Assembly: GCA_900552085.1 (NCBI GenBank)
Contig: URYB01000033.1
Location: 1 to 14,303 of the forward strand
Length of the DNA: 14,303 bases
Direction: 5' to 3'
Source: an uncultured Lachnobacterium sp.
GTDB lineage: Bacteria; Bacillota; Clostridia; Lachnospirales; Lachnospiraceae
Position numbers and translations under genes: made by a program. The notes under the pieces were generated by a model that was not told the origin of the DNA, ran no database searches, and saw only the letters and a list, made by a program, of their open reading frames with translations. Within the stretch, counting starts at the first letter, position 1. Every line of letters starts with the position of its first letter. This document shows positions 7,459-14,303 of the stretch, in pieces.

Positions 7459-7478
7459 AAACCAGAGTCCTCTGATTT
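7459..7478 (-). other. Small hairpin just upstream of the cobO-like ribosome binding site
   Basis: On the minus strand AAATCAGA (7478-7471) can pair with TCTGGTTT (7466-7459) around a GGAC loop, giving 8 bp with one G-U. It ends 5 nt before GGAGG. It has few GC pairs and only a short, interrupted U run, so it may be a weak terminator for the SSB-like gene, an RNA stability element, or nothing. Confidence 0.3.
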
Positions 7479-7559
7479 ACTTTTACGCTTATACAAAGAA
7501 TCCTAAGTAAGATACCACAAACAGGTCAAATAATCAAGTATGCCTCTTTTTTTGCGTTT

Positions 7560-8189
7560 TTACGATTCCAGAAATTCGATTTTACTCACAGATACTTCAT
7601 AAGCGACACGCTGCTCTACTTCTGTCTCACTGAGTTTTTTTACGTACTCGCGGCTTTGGATTCTTCCCCAGATCTGCACGTGGCTTCCCACCTCAAAGCC
7701 TGCTGCAAAACGCGCATTTCTTCCCCAGCAGATACATGGAATATAATCCGATTTTCCATAAGAACGATTAACTGCTACAAGCAGATCGGCAATCTCTCTG
7801 CCAAGCGGGGTCTTCCGGTATACACTGTCCTTGCAAATAAAGCCATCAAGAAAAATCTGATTTGTCTCATGATCCTCTTCCGGTGCTTCCACAAGTTCAA
7901 ACTCTCTTGCAAATACGGAAAGTACAAGACGGTTTTTGTGTTCCTCGTGACGATTAAAAGATCGGAACTGACCGGTCACATACACATACTGGCCGTTGCA
8001 GTCGGATTTCACATCGATCAGACGCTCCGATACCATGACCGGTATGTAGTCCACAAAGTTGGACAGGCGGTTTACCGATACTTCTACCATGTAAAAGCCC
8101 TCCCCGTACACTTCGTGACTGAACACGAAATCTGATACAATTTCTCCAATAATCGTTACCTGGTTGTTTTCAAACATTTTATCTGCCAT
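7560..8189 (-). CDS. SSB-like protein with two tandem OB folds
   Basis: A 209-residue cytosolic protein predicted to bind single-stranded nucleic acid. It has two SSB/PriB-like beta-barrel units: about residues 9-100 (starting VTIIGEIV, with YVYVTGQFRS on the late strand) and about 110-206 (starting IFLDGFIC, with TPLGREIADLLVAVNRSYGK, DYIPCICWG and VQIWGRIQSREY, ending in YEVSVSKIEFLES). The second is the more SSB-like. The acidic C-terminal tip (DDDIPF type) of canonical SSB is absent, so it is probably not the main replicative SSB but an accessory or specialised paralogue. Start ATG at 8189 has AAGGGAG 7 nt upstream. It is divergent from typA. An inverted repeat lies in its leader. No confident promoter was found. 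Confidence 0.78.
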   Translation of the reverse strand: MADKMFENNQVTIIGEIVSDFVFSHEVYGEGFYMVEVSVNRLSNFVDYIPVMVSERLIDVKSDCNGQYVYVTGQFRSFNRHEEHKNRLVLSVFAREFELVEAPEEDHETNQIFLDGFICKDSVYRKTPLGREIADLLVAVNRSYGKSDYIPCICWGRNARFAAGFEVGSHVQIWGRIQSREYVKKLSETEVEQRVAYEVSVSKIEFLES

Positions 8190-8208
8190 GAATTTTCTCC
8201 CTTCCTTT

Positions 8209-8249
8209 TGTGGAAATATTTGTTAGGGTTATGTTTTACCATTTCCACA
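8209..8249. repeat. Perfect 9-bp inverted repeat in the SSB-like gene leader
   Basis: TGTGGAAAT at 8209-8217 and ATTTCCACA at 8241-8249 are perfect inverted copies separated by 23 nt, about 32 bp centre to centre. On the minus-strand transcript the hairpin would end 2-3 nt before the AGGAAGGGAG ribosome binding region. It could be a protein operator spanning three helical turns, or an mRNA leader structure. Confidence 0.6.
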
Positions 8250-8340
8250 TTGCAAGAAATCATCAAAGTATGTCGATAAAAAACAAGATATGAACAGCAA
8301 CATTTTTTGCCATATTTTTTACTAAACATAGAAGAAACTC

Positions 8341-8383
8341 TTGCGAAAATGCATTTTTATGATAAAATGGTACAGGTTATAAT
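8341..8383 (+). promoter_or_regulatory. Probable typA promoter region
   Basis: TTGCGA (8341-8346), 16 nt, then an extended -10 TGATAAAAT (TG at 8360-8361, TAAAAT 8363-8368) is one candidate. A perfect TATAAT at 8378-8383 without a good -35 is a second, and another TATAAT at 8399-8404 lies too close to the ribosome binding site to be convincing. Which one is used cannot be decided from sequence. Confidence 0.45.
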
Positions 8384-8421
8384 ACACAAAGAGTTATGTA
8401 TAATAGAAAAGAAGGTAAATT

Positions 8422-10266
8422 ATGGTAACAACAAGAGATGATATTCGTAATATAGCAATTATCGCCCATGTCGATCATGGTAAAACGACTCTGGTTGATG
8501 AATTGTTAAAACAAAGCGGTGTGTTCCGTGCCAATCAGGAAGTGCAGGAGCGCGTCATGGACTCCAACGATATCGAGCGTGAGCGTGGTATCACTATCTT
8601 GTCCAAAAATACTGCCGTATTTTATAAGGATACAAAAATCAACATCATTGATACTCCTGGTCACGCCGATTTCGGTGGTGAGGTTGAGCGAGTTCTCAAG
8701 ATGGTAAACGGTGTTGTTCTCGTAGTAGATGCGTTCGAGGGAACCATGCCACAGACAAAATTCGTACTGATGAAAGCACTGGCTTTGAATCTCCCGGTTA
8801 TTGTCTGCATCAACAAAATTGACCGTCCAGAAGCCAGACCTGCAGAAGTTATCGATGAAGTATTAGAGCTTTTCATGGATCTGGATGCTTCCGACGAGCA
8901 GCTTGACTGCCCATTCATCTATGCATCTGCAAGAGATGGATATGCCATGTACAACCTCGATGATGAGAAGAAAGATATGACGCCTCTCTTCGAGACAATC
9001 GTAAATTATATTCCTGCACCAACCGGTGATCCGGATGCCAGCACACAGGTACTGATCAGTACCATCGATTATAACGAGTATGTCGGACGTATCGGTATCG
9101 GTAAAGTGGACAACGGTTCCCTGAAAGTCAATCAGGAAGCAGTCGTTGTCAACCATCATGATCCTGACAAGCTTGAAAAAGTCCGTATCAGCAAACTCTA
9201 TGAGTTCGACGGATTAAATAAAGTAGATGTCACAGAGGCAAAGATTGGTTCGATCATAGCGATCTCCGGTATTGCGGATATCCACATCGGAGATACCATC
9301 TGTTCACCGGAAAACCCACAGGCGATTCCGTTCCAGAAGATTTCCGAGCCGACCATTTCCATGAACTTCATCGTAAACGACAGTCCTCTCGCCGGACAGG
9401 AAGGAAAATATGTCACTTCCCGTCACATCCGCGACAGACTGTTCCGCGAATTAAATACGGATGTGTCACTTCGTGTCGAAGAGACGGACAGCCCGGACAG
9501 CCTGAAAGTTTCCGGTCGTGGTGAGCTTCACTTATCCGTTCTGATCGAGAATATGCGTCGTGAAGGTTATGAGTTTGCAGTCAGCAAAGCTGAGGTTCTC
9601 TATCATTATGATGAGAATGGCAAAAAACTTGAGCCAATGGAGCTTGCCTATGTTGATGTTCCGGACGAATTTACCGGAGCTGTTATCTCCAAGCTGCAGC
9701 AGCGTAAAGGCGAACTTCAGAATATGGGTTCTATCGCCGGCGGCTATACAAGATTAGAGTTCAAGATTCCATCCCGTGGTCTCATCGGTTATCGTGGAGA
9801 GTTCATGACCGATACAAAGGGAAATGGTATCATCAATACAATGTTTGATGGCTATGAGCCATTCCGTGGAGAGATTGCTTACCGTTCCACCGGCTCTCTC
9901 ATTGCTTTCGAGACTGGTGAATCCGTAACTTACGGTCTGTTCTCCGCTCAGGAACGTGGTACACTCTTCATCGGACCTGGTGAAAAGGTTTACTCCGGTA
10001 TGATCATCGGACAGAGTGCAAAAGCTGAGGATATCGAGCTGAACGTATGTAAGAAGAAGCATTTGACCAACACACGTTCTTCTTCCGCTGACGAGGCATT
10101 GACACTGGTTCCACCACGTAAGTTAAGTCTTGAGCAGGCATTGGATTTCATCGATACCGACGAACTTCTTGAGGTTACTCCGGAAAGTCTCCGTATCCGT
10201 AAGAGAATCCTTGATCCTACCCTGCGTAAGAGAGCATCGATCGCACGTAAAAATGCTATGAAATAA
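8422..10266 (+). CDS. typA: Ribosome-associated translational GTPase TypA/BipA
   Basis: Translation-factor-family GTPase that binds the ribosome at the EF-G site and is linked in other bacteria to 50S assembly and stress or cold growth. The 614-residue length is typical. The G domain has AHVDHGKT (15-22), RGIT (55-58), DTPGH (77-81), NKID (131-134) and a SA motif in YASARDG. The beta-barrel and EF-G-like domains III and V follow. The C-terminal BipA-specific domain contains KKHLTNTRSS and the ending segment ELLEVTPESLRIRKRIL. ATG at 8422 has AGAAGG about 6 nt upstream. It is the only plus-strand gene, divergent from the SSB-like gene and convergent with hflX. Confidence 0.97.
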   Translation: MVTTRDDIRNIAIIAHVDHGKTTLVDELLKQSGVFRANQEVQERVMDSNDIERERGITILSKNTAVFYKDTKINIIDTPGHADFGGEVERVLKMVNGVVLVVDAFEGTMPQTKFVLMKALALNLPVIVCINKIDRPEARPAEVIDEVLELFMDLDASDEQLDCPFIYASARDGYAMYNLDDEKKDMTPLFETIVNYIPAPTGDPDASTQVLISTIDYNEYVGRIGIGKVDNGSLKVNQEAVVVNHHDPDKLEKVRISKLYEFDGLNKVDVTEAKIGSIIAISGIADIHIGDTICSPENPQAIPFQKISEPTISMNFIVNDSPLAGQEGKYVTSRHIRDRLFRELNTDVSLRVEETDSPDSLKVSGRGELHLSVLIENMRREGYEFAVSKAEVLYHYDENGKKLEPMELAYVDVPDEFTGAVISKLQQRKGELQNMGSIAGGYTRLEFKIPSRGLIGYRGEFMTDTKGNGIINTMFDGYEPFRGEIAYRSTGSLIAFETGESVTYGLFSAQERGTLFIGPGEKVYSGMIIGQSAKAEDIELNVCKKKHLTNTRSSSADEALTLVPPRKLSLEQALDFIDTDELLEVTPESLRIRKRILDPTLRKRASIARKNAMK

Positions 10267-10281
10267 ATACAGACGCAAAAC

Positions 10282-10316
10282 AAGCGGCCAGCAATAATTG
10301 CTGACCGCTTATTTTT
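10282..10316 (+). terminator. Terminator between convergent typA and hflX
   Basis: AAGCGG (10282-10287) with CCGCTT (10305-10310), a C-A mismatch, then CAGCAA (10289-10294) with TTGCTG (10298-10303) around a TAA loop, followed on the plus strand by a five-T run (10312-10316). On the minus strand the hairpin starts 4 nt after the hflX stop and is followed by only four U, so it may work weakly in that direction too. It starts 15 nt after the typA stop. Confidence 0.85.
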
Positions 10317-11562
10317 ATGGCAATTTTCCGTATACTTCCATCGGAACATACGCCTTGATTTCGATTCCTTCCGGCACATATTCCTCGGAGACAAGCTCTC
10401 CTTTTTCCCGGACAAGCTGTATGATACCTGCCTGTGCATATGGGATGACACGTTCGATATAAACTTTATCCTCTCGCAGCATTTCCTGCAAAAGATCCTT
10501 GATTTCATCCAGTCCCTGATTATTCGCTGCGGATATCTGCAGAATATGATCTGCTCGAAAATCCTGCAATGGTTCTTCCTCGGTGCGCTGATCCATCTTG
10601 TTGAACAGTGTAACCATCTTTTTATTCTTTACCCCAAGATGATCCAGTGTCTCATAGACAATATGCATCTGCTTATCCATCTGTGGATTCGAAGCATCTA
10701 CAACATGGAAAATATAGTCTGCATATTTTGCTTCTTCCAGCGTACTCTTGAAGGCCTCGATCAGATGGTGCGGAAGCTTGCGGATAAATCCTACGGTATC
10801 CGTCAAAAGCACCTGCTGATGCCCATCCAGTTCCAGCATACGGGTGGTCGGGTCCAGTGTTGCAAAAAGCTTATCTTCTTCAAGTACCTCTGCATCGGTC
10901 AGATGATTTAACAGTGTCGATTTGCCGGCATTCGTATAACCCACGATTGCCACAACCGGAACTTCGCTTTTTGCACGCTTTGCGCGGGTAATTTCACGAT
11001 GTTTGACCACTTCCTTCAATTCACGGTTTAACTGGGCAATGCGGTCATTGATCAGTCGGCGGTCAATCTCCAACTTCTTTTCTCCTGGTCCTCTCGTTCC
11101 AATACCACCGCCAAGACGGGACATCGTTTTTCCAAGACCGCTGAGCCGGCTGAGCCGGTACTTTAACTGTGCCAATTCGACCTGTATTTTTCCTTCACTG
11201 GTCGTTGCACGCGCCGCAAAAATATCCAGAATGATCAATGTACGATCCATAACCTTGGTATCTAACATATTCTCAAGATTACGAAGCTGCGCCGGAGACA
11301 GTTCATCATCGCATACAATGCCGGTAGCCCCGGTCTGTGCGATAAGCTGCGCAATCTCTTCTACTTTTCCGGTTCCCACATAAGTCCCCGGATGTATGGT
11401 CTCACGCTTTTGGATCAGTGTGCCCACAACGGTAGCTCCGGCTGTCTTGACCAGTTCCGCAAGCTCTGTCACGGAATCTTCCGCATCATCGCCCTCCTGC
11501 TCACTGACACCTACTAAAATTACTTTTTCTTCAATTTCTTCGATTTCCTGTGGTTTTGCCAT
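10315..11562 (-). CDS. hflX: GTPase HflX
   Basis: Ribosome-binding GTPase that in studied bacteria splits stalled or heat-damaged 70S ribosomes. The 415 residues include the N-terminal HflX domain (about 13-120), the linker with the GGGIGTRGPGE signature (151-161) and a helical region. The G domain then carries GYTNAGKST (208-216), the TLDPTTR switch I region (235-241), DTVGF (255-259), NKMD (321-324) and SAA (344-346), followed by a C-terminal domain. ATG at 11562 overlaps the stop of the TPR gene as TAATG; the Shine-Dalgarno (TTGGAG, 8 nt away) lies within that gene's last codons. Expression is therefore probably translationally coupled to the lipoprotein. Confidence 0.96.
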   Translation of the reverse strand: MAKPQEIEEIEEKVILVGVSEQEGDDAEDSVTELAELVKTAGATVVGTLIQKRETIHPGTYVGTGKVEEIAQLIAQTGATGIVCDDELSPAQLRNLENMLDTKVMDRTLIILDIFAARATTSEGKIQVELAQLKYRLSRLSGLGKTMSRLGGGIGTRGPGEKKLEIDRRLINDRIAQLNRELKEVVKHREITRAKRAKSEVPVVAIVGYTNAGKSTLLNHLTDAEVLEEDKLFATLDPTTRMLELDGHQQVLLTDTVGFIRKLPHHLIEAFKSTLEEAKYADYIFHVVDASNPQMDKQMHIVYETLDHLGVKNKKMVTLFNKMDQRTEEEPLQDFRADHILQISAANNQGLDEIKDLLQEMLREDKVYIERVIPYAQAGIIQLVREKGELVSEEYVPEGIEIKAYVPMEVYGKLP

Positions 11563-12515
11563 TATCTAGTCTCCAAAAATGTGCTTTCTTTCTGTGCATC
11601 CTCATCGGACGGATACTCTTCCAAATAATCTTTGAGCATCTTTTTTGCGGAGTCAAAATCCCCGCTGTACTCATAGGCAGCGATCGCGCTTTTCATAAGA
11701 TTCAGCTTATTCGGAACTTTCTCAAGTGCAAGTCCAGCATTAAAGAAAGTCAGTGCTTCCTCATAGTCCCCATCGTCCAGCTCCGAACTGCCAAGATCAT
11801 ACAGTTCATAAGAAGTGGCAACTCCGCTATCCAGATACTCCTTTACATAAGACTGTGCCTTATCGCTATCTCCCTGTGCTTCATAAGTCAGACCAAGATA
11901 ATAGGATGCTTTCTGCTGACCATCTTCCTTTGCCTTGGTGAGATCGGTAACAGCTGTCTTGTAATCCCCTAAAAGATAACTGATCTGTCCCTTGTACAAA
12001 AGGTCCTCTGCCTTCTCTCCTTTAATTTCCATGGCCTGATTCAGATATTTCTGTCCATCCTCTTTTGCTCCGTGATTCTTCATGGATTCATAAATTCCGA
12101 TGTACAATTCATAATCTTTTTTGTCCTGTTTTACGGCCTCTTCATAATCTGCCAATGCCTTCTTTTCCTCTCCCATATCATAGTAGAGGTTTCCACGCAG
12201 ATAGTATGCCCGTCCGTCTTTATTATATTTGATGATCGCATCGTAAGTCTCTAAGGCATCATCCTTTGCACCGCTTAAATACTGTGCCTGCGCCTTGTAA
12301 AAGCAGATATCAATTTCCTTCTCGCCCACTTTGCCGAGCGACTGGTTCAATGCATTCTGAAATGCCTTGATCGCATCCTCATAATTTCCGCTCTCCAGAC
12401 AATTGATGCCATACTGGCGGTACGCATCCTGCTCAGTTGTATCTTTTGATCCACATGCTGCAAGAGACAGTGCAAGAACTGCTGCAAGCATCGTTGAAAC
12501 TATACGCTTTTTCAT
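11562..12515 (-). CDS. TPR-repeat lipoprotein
   Basis: Predicted 317-residue membrane-anchored lipoprotein on the outer face of the cytoplasmic membrane. A signal peptide beginning MKKRIVSTML leads into the lipobox LAAC with Cys21, and mature protein starts CGSKDTTEQD. The rest is about eight tetratricopeptide-like helix pairs (roughly residues 31-60, 67-98, 102-133, 136-165, 169-198, 202-232, 235-266 and 273-303), suggesting a protein-protein scaffold; the partner is unknown. The ATG at 12515 is preferred, with AGGAAAGAG upstream, because an in-frame ATG at 12569 would put 18 charged residues before the signal peptide. The gene's TAA overlaps the hflX ATG by one base. No enzymatic motif is seen. 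Confidence 0.88.
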   Translation of the reverse strand: MKKRIVSTMLAAVLALSLAACGSKDTTEQDAYRQYGINCLESGNYEDAIKAFQNALNQSLGKVGEKEIDICFYKAQAQYLSGAKDDALETYDAIIKYNKDGRAYYLRGNLYYDMGEEKKALADYEEAVKQDKKDYELYIGIYESMKNHGAKEDGQKYLNQAMEIKGEKAEDLLYKGQISYLLGDYKTAVTDLTKAKEDGQQKASYYLGLTYEAQGDSDKAQSYVKEYLDSGVATSYELYDLGSSELDDGDYEEALTFFNAGLALEKVPNKLNLMKSAIAAYEYSGDFDSAKKMLKDYLEEYPSDEDAQKESTFLETR

Positions 12516-12590
12516 TCTATATTCTCTCTTTCCTGATTGATCGAGTCTTTTCATTTGATTCTTGAACATCAGCCCATCAAATGCACTCCT

Positions 12591-12599
12591 ATCTTACCA
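12591..12599 (-). promoter_or_regulatory. Possible extended -10 promoter for TPR lipoprotein-hflX
   Basis: On the minus strand TGGTAAGAT (12599-12591) looks like an extended -10 element (TG, one base, TAAGAT), but there is no good -35. It lies between the glgP terminator and the lipoprotein start, where a promoter is needed. Weak evidence. Confidence 0.3.
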
Positions 12600-12630
12600 T
12601 ATCCGGGATAAAAAAGCACCCCCCGAATAT

Positions 12631-12664
12631 AAAACACGGGAACCGAACGAACCGGTTCCCGTGT
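12631..12664 (-). terminator. Strong rho-independent terminator after glgP
   Basis: On the minus strand ACACGGGAACCG (12664-12653, read as the complement) pairs perfectly over 12 bp with CGGTTCCCGTGT (12645-12634) around a 7-nt loop, followed by TTTTATATT. The stem starts 49 nt after the glgP stop. The intervening stretch is AT-rich, with no other feature seen. Confidence 0.92.
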
Positions 12665-12713
12665 GAGGAGGAATAATTTAAAATATGAATAGAAAATTTA
12701 CTATAATTTGTTT

Positions 12714-14303
12714 TTATGACAGTTTCCAGATCTCTTTGTTGTACTGATCGATGGTACGGTCAGATGAGAAGAATCCTGCCTTGCTGATATTTACAAGCAT
12801 CTTCTTAGCCCATGCTTTACGATCTGCATATGCATCGTATGCTTTCTCCCTTGTCTCGATGTAAGAATCGAAATCCGGGAAAGTCATGAACCAGTCTTTG
12901 TTCAGAAGTTCGTTGTACAGACGCTCTAAGTTCTCAACGCATCCAACAGACTTCACGGTATCACTTACGATAAAGTCAACAGCTCTCTTTAAGTTGGAAT
13001 CTTTTTCGTAGTAGCTTCTTGAATTATAATCGCCTCTTGCATAACGATCGATGACGGTCTGAGAATCCTCACCGAATGTAAAGATGTTATCATCTCCAAC
13101 AAGTTCTGCGATCTCTACGTTTGCACCATCCATAGTTCCCAATGTGAGTGCTCCGTTTAACATAAACTTCATGTTACCTGTTCCGGATGCTTCCTTGGAT
13201 GCAAGGGAAATCTGCTCGGAGATATCACATGCAGGGATCATCTTCTCAGCCATGGTTACATTGTAGTTTTCTACCATAAATACTTTTAAGTATGGGCTTA
13301 CTTCCGGATCATTGTTGATGATCTGCTGTAAGCAGAGGATCAGATGAATAATATCCTTTGCAATGATGTAAGCAGGTGCTGCCTTTGCTCCAAAGAATAC
13401 AGTGATTGGAGTTGCAGGCTTTTTGCCCTCTTTGATCTCGAAATATTTATGAATGACATAGAGTGCATTCATCTGCTGTCTCTTGTACTCATGAAGTCTC
13501 TTAACCTGAATATCGTAAATGGAATTCTCATCAATATCAAATCCCTGCTTCATATTAAGGTAATTCTTCAGATCTGCTTTCTTTCCAGCCTTTACTGCAA
13601 GAAGGCGATCTAATACAGCATCATCATTGACATAGTTGCCAAGTTTCTCTAACTCGTTGGCGTCTTTCTTCCAGCCATCCCCGATGAGTTCTGTAATCAT
13701 TGCAGATAATTCAGGGTTGCAGGACATGAGCCAGCGACGGAATGTGATACCGTTTGTCTTATTGTTGAACTTCTCAGGATAAAGCTTGTAGAAGTTATTT
13801 AACTCGCTGTTCTTTAAGATTTCTGTATGCAGGTAAGCAACACCATTTACACTGTATCCGTAATGGATATCCATATGTGCCATGTGAACCAGACCGTCTT
13901 TGATGATATAGGTGCTCTCATCGCTTACTTTTGCACGTACACGGTTGTCTAATTCACGAATGATTGGCATCAACTGTGGAACAGCCTTCTCTAAGAAGTA
14001 AATTGGCCATTTTTCCAATGCTTCTGCGAGAATTGTATGGTTGGTGTATGCACATACCTTTGCAACAATGTCAATTGCCTCATCCATCAGAATTCCTCTT
14101 TCCTGAAGGAGACGAACCAACTCTGGAATAACCATAGAAGGATGGGTATCGTTGATCTGTACAGTTGCATAATCAGCTAAATCATGTAAGTTAGATCCCT
14201 TTGCAACAGCCTCATCAAGAATCAGTCTTGCAGCATTGCTTACCATGAAATACTGCTGGTAAACACGAAGCAAACGGCCCTTCTCATCGGAATCATCCGG
14301 ATA
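12714..14303 (-). CDS. glgP: Glycogen/maltodextrin phosphorylase (partial, N-terminus off window)
   Basis: PLP-dependent phosphorolysis of alpha-1,4-glucans to glucose-1-phosphate; cytosolic, glycogen or starch breakdown. The frame is open from the right edge (first visible residues YPDDSDEKGR), giving 529 residues of an enzyme normally about 800-850 long, so roughly the first 290 are missing. Seen in order: LRVYQQYF, NDTHPSMVIPEL, NKTNGITFRRWL, QVKRLHEYKRQ, FFGAKAAPAY and the family signature EASGTGNMKFMLNGA, whose Lys (codon at 13169-13167) should bind PLP; then TMDGANVEI. The C-terminus SSDRTIDQYNKEIWKLS is typical. It ends at a strong terminator. No sign of decay; the initiation codon and promoter lie outside the window. 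Confidence 0.96.
   Translation of the reverse strand, partial: YPDDSDEKGRLLRVYQQYFMVSNAARLILDEAVAKGSNLHDLADYATVQINDTHPSMVIPELVRLLQERGILMDEAIDIVAKVCAYTNHTILAEALEKWPIYFLEKAVPQLMPIIRELDNRVRAKVSDESTYIIKDGLVHMAHMDIHYGYSVNGVAYLHTEILKNSELNNFYKLYPEKFNNKTNGITFRRWLMSCNPELSAMITELIGDGWKKDANELEKLGNYVNDDAVLDRLLAVKAGKKADLKNYLNMKQGFDIDENSIYDIQVKRLHEYKRQQMNALYVIHKYFEIKEGKKPATPITVFFGAKAAPAYIIAKDIIHLILCLQQIINNDPEVSPYLKVFMVENYNVTMAEKMIPACDISEQISLASKEASGTGNMKFMLNGALTLGTMDGANVEIAELVGDDNIFTFGEDSQTVIDRYARGDYNSRSYYEKDSNLKRAVDFIVSDTVKSVGCVENLERLYNELLNKDWFMTFPDFDSYIETREKAYDAYADRKAWAKKMLVNISKAGFFSSDRTIDQYNKEIWKLS

Noticed and set aside
9990..10508. 172-codon minus-strand reading frame spanning the end of typA, the terminator and the end of hflX
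   Set aside because: It crosses a terminator hairpin and overlaps two secure genes; composition is not protein-like.
12516..12569. Longer N-terminus for the TPR lipoprotein
   Set aside because: Eighteen charged residues ahead of a lipoprotein signal peptide are unlikely, and MKKRIVSTML with its own ribosome binding site is the natural start.
1..14303. CRISPR array, tRNA, rRNA, insertion sequence, prophage or toxin-antitoxin pair
   Set aside because: No spaced direct repeats, transposase or integrase motifs, cloverleaf-like segments or small paired genes were found on either strand.

Overview
The window reads as a chromosomal housekeeping segment from an anaerobic low-to-mid-GC Firmicute, most likely a Lachnospiraceae-type Clostridium. 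Supporting signs are strong AGGAG-type ribosome binding sites, sigma-A-like promoters, U-tract terminators, a lysine riboswitch in front of dapA, a class I dihydroorotase with a long type 2 PyrF and PyrK, and a C1 protease carrying a lectin-like and an Fn3-like domain. The taxonomic call is inference from protein style; no rRNA or marker search was possible. I see no rRNA or tRNA genes, CRISPR array, insertion sequence or phage gene. Everything except typA lies on the minus strand.

Right to left in the direction of transcription, the window opens with the C-terminal two thirds of a glycogen phosphorylase (glgP), closed by a strong terminator. Next is a two-gene unit: a TPR lipoprotein whose stop codon overlaps the start of hflX, a ribosome-associated GTPase. 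Convergent to it is typA/bipA, a second ribosome-associated GTPase; one hairpin lies between the two stop codons. Divergent from typA is a tandem-OB-fold SSB-like protein, with a 9-bp inverted repeat just ahead of its ribosome binding site, then a short CobO/BtuR-like P-loop ATPase.

The promoter of the next unit lies in the 3' end of the cobO-like gene. It drives a lysine riboswitch followed by an attenuator terminator, then dapA and dapB (first two committed steps of diaminopimelate/lysine synthesis), ending in a terminator. After that a near-consensus promoter reads into a secreted papain-like cysteine protease, followed after only 24 bp, with no terminator, by pyrC, pyrF and pyrK of de novo pyrimidine synthesis. 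pyrK runs off the left edge, and pyrD is expected beyond it.

Most genes are ordinary. The points worth a second look are the exported protease at the head of a pyrimidine operon, the leader inverted repeat of the SSB-like gene with a possible SD-sequestering alternative, the mutually exclusive structures of the lysine riboswitch, the cobO-like protein that lacks expected CobA motifs, and the translational coupling of a lipoprotein to HflX. I did not find a clear novel multi-gene system.
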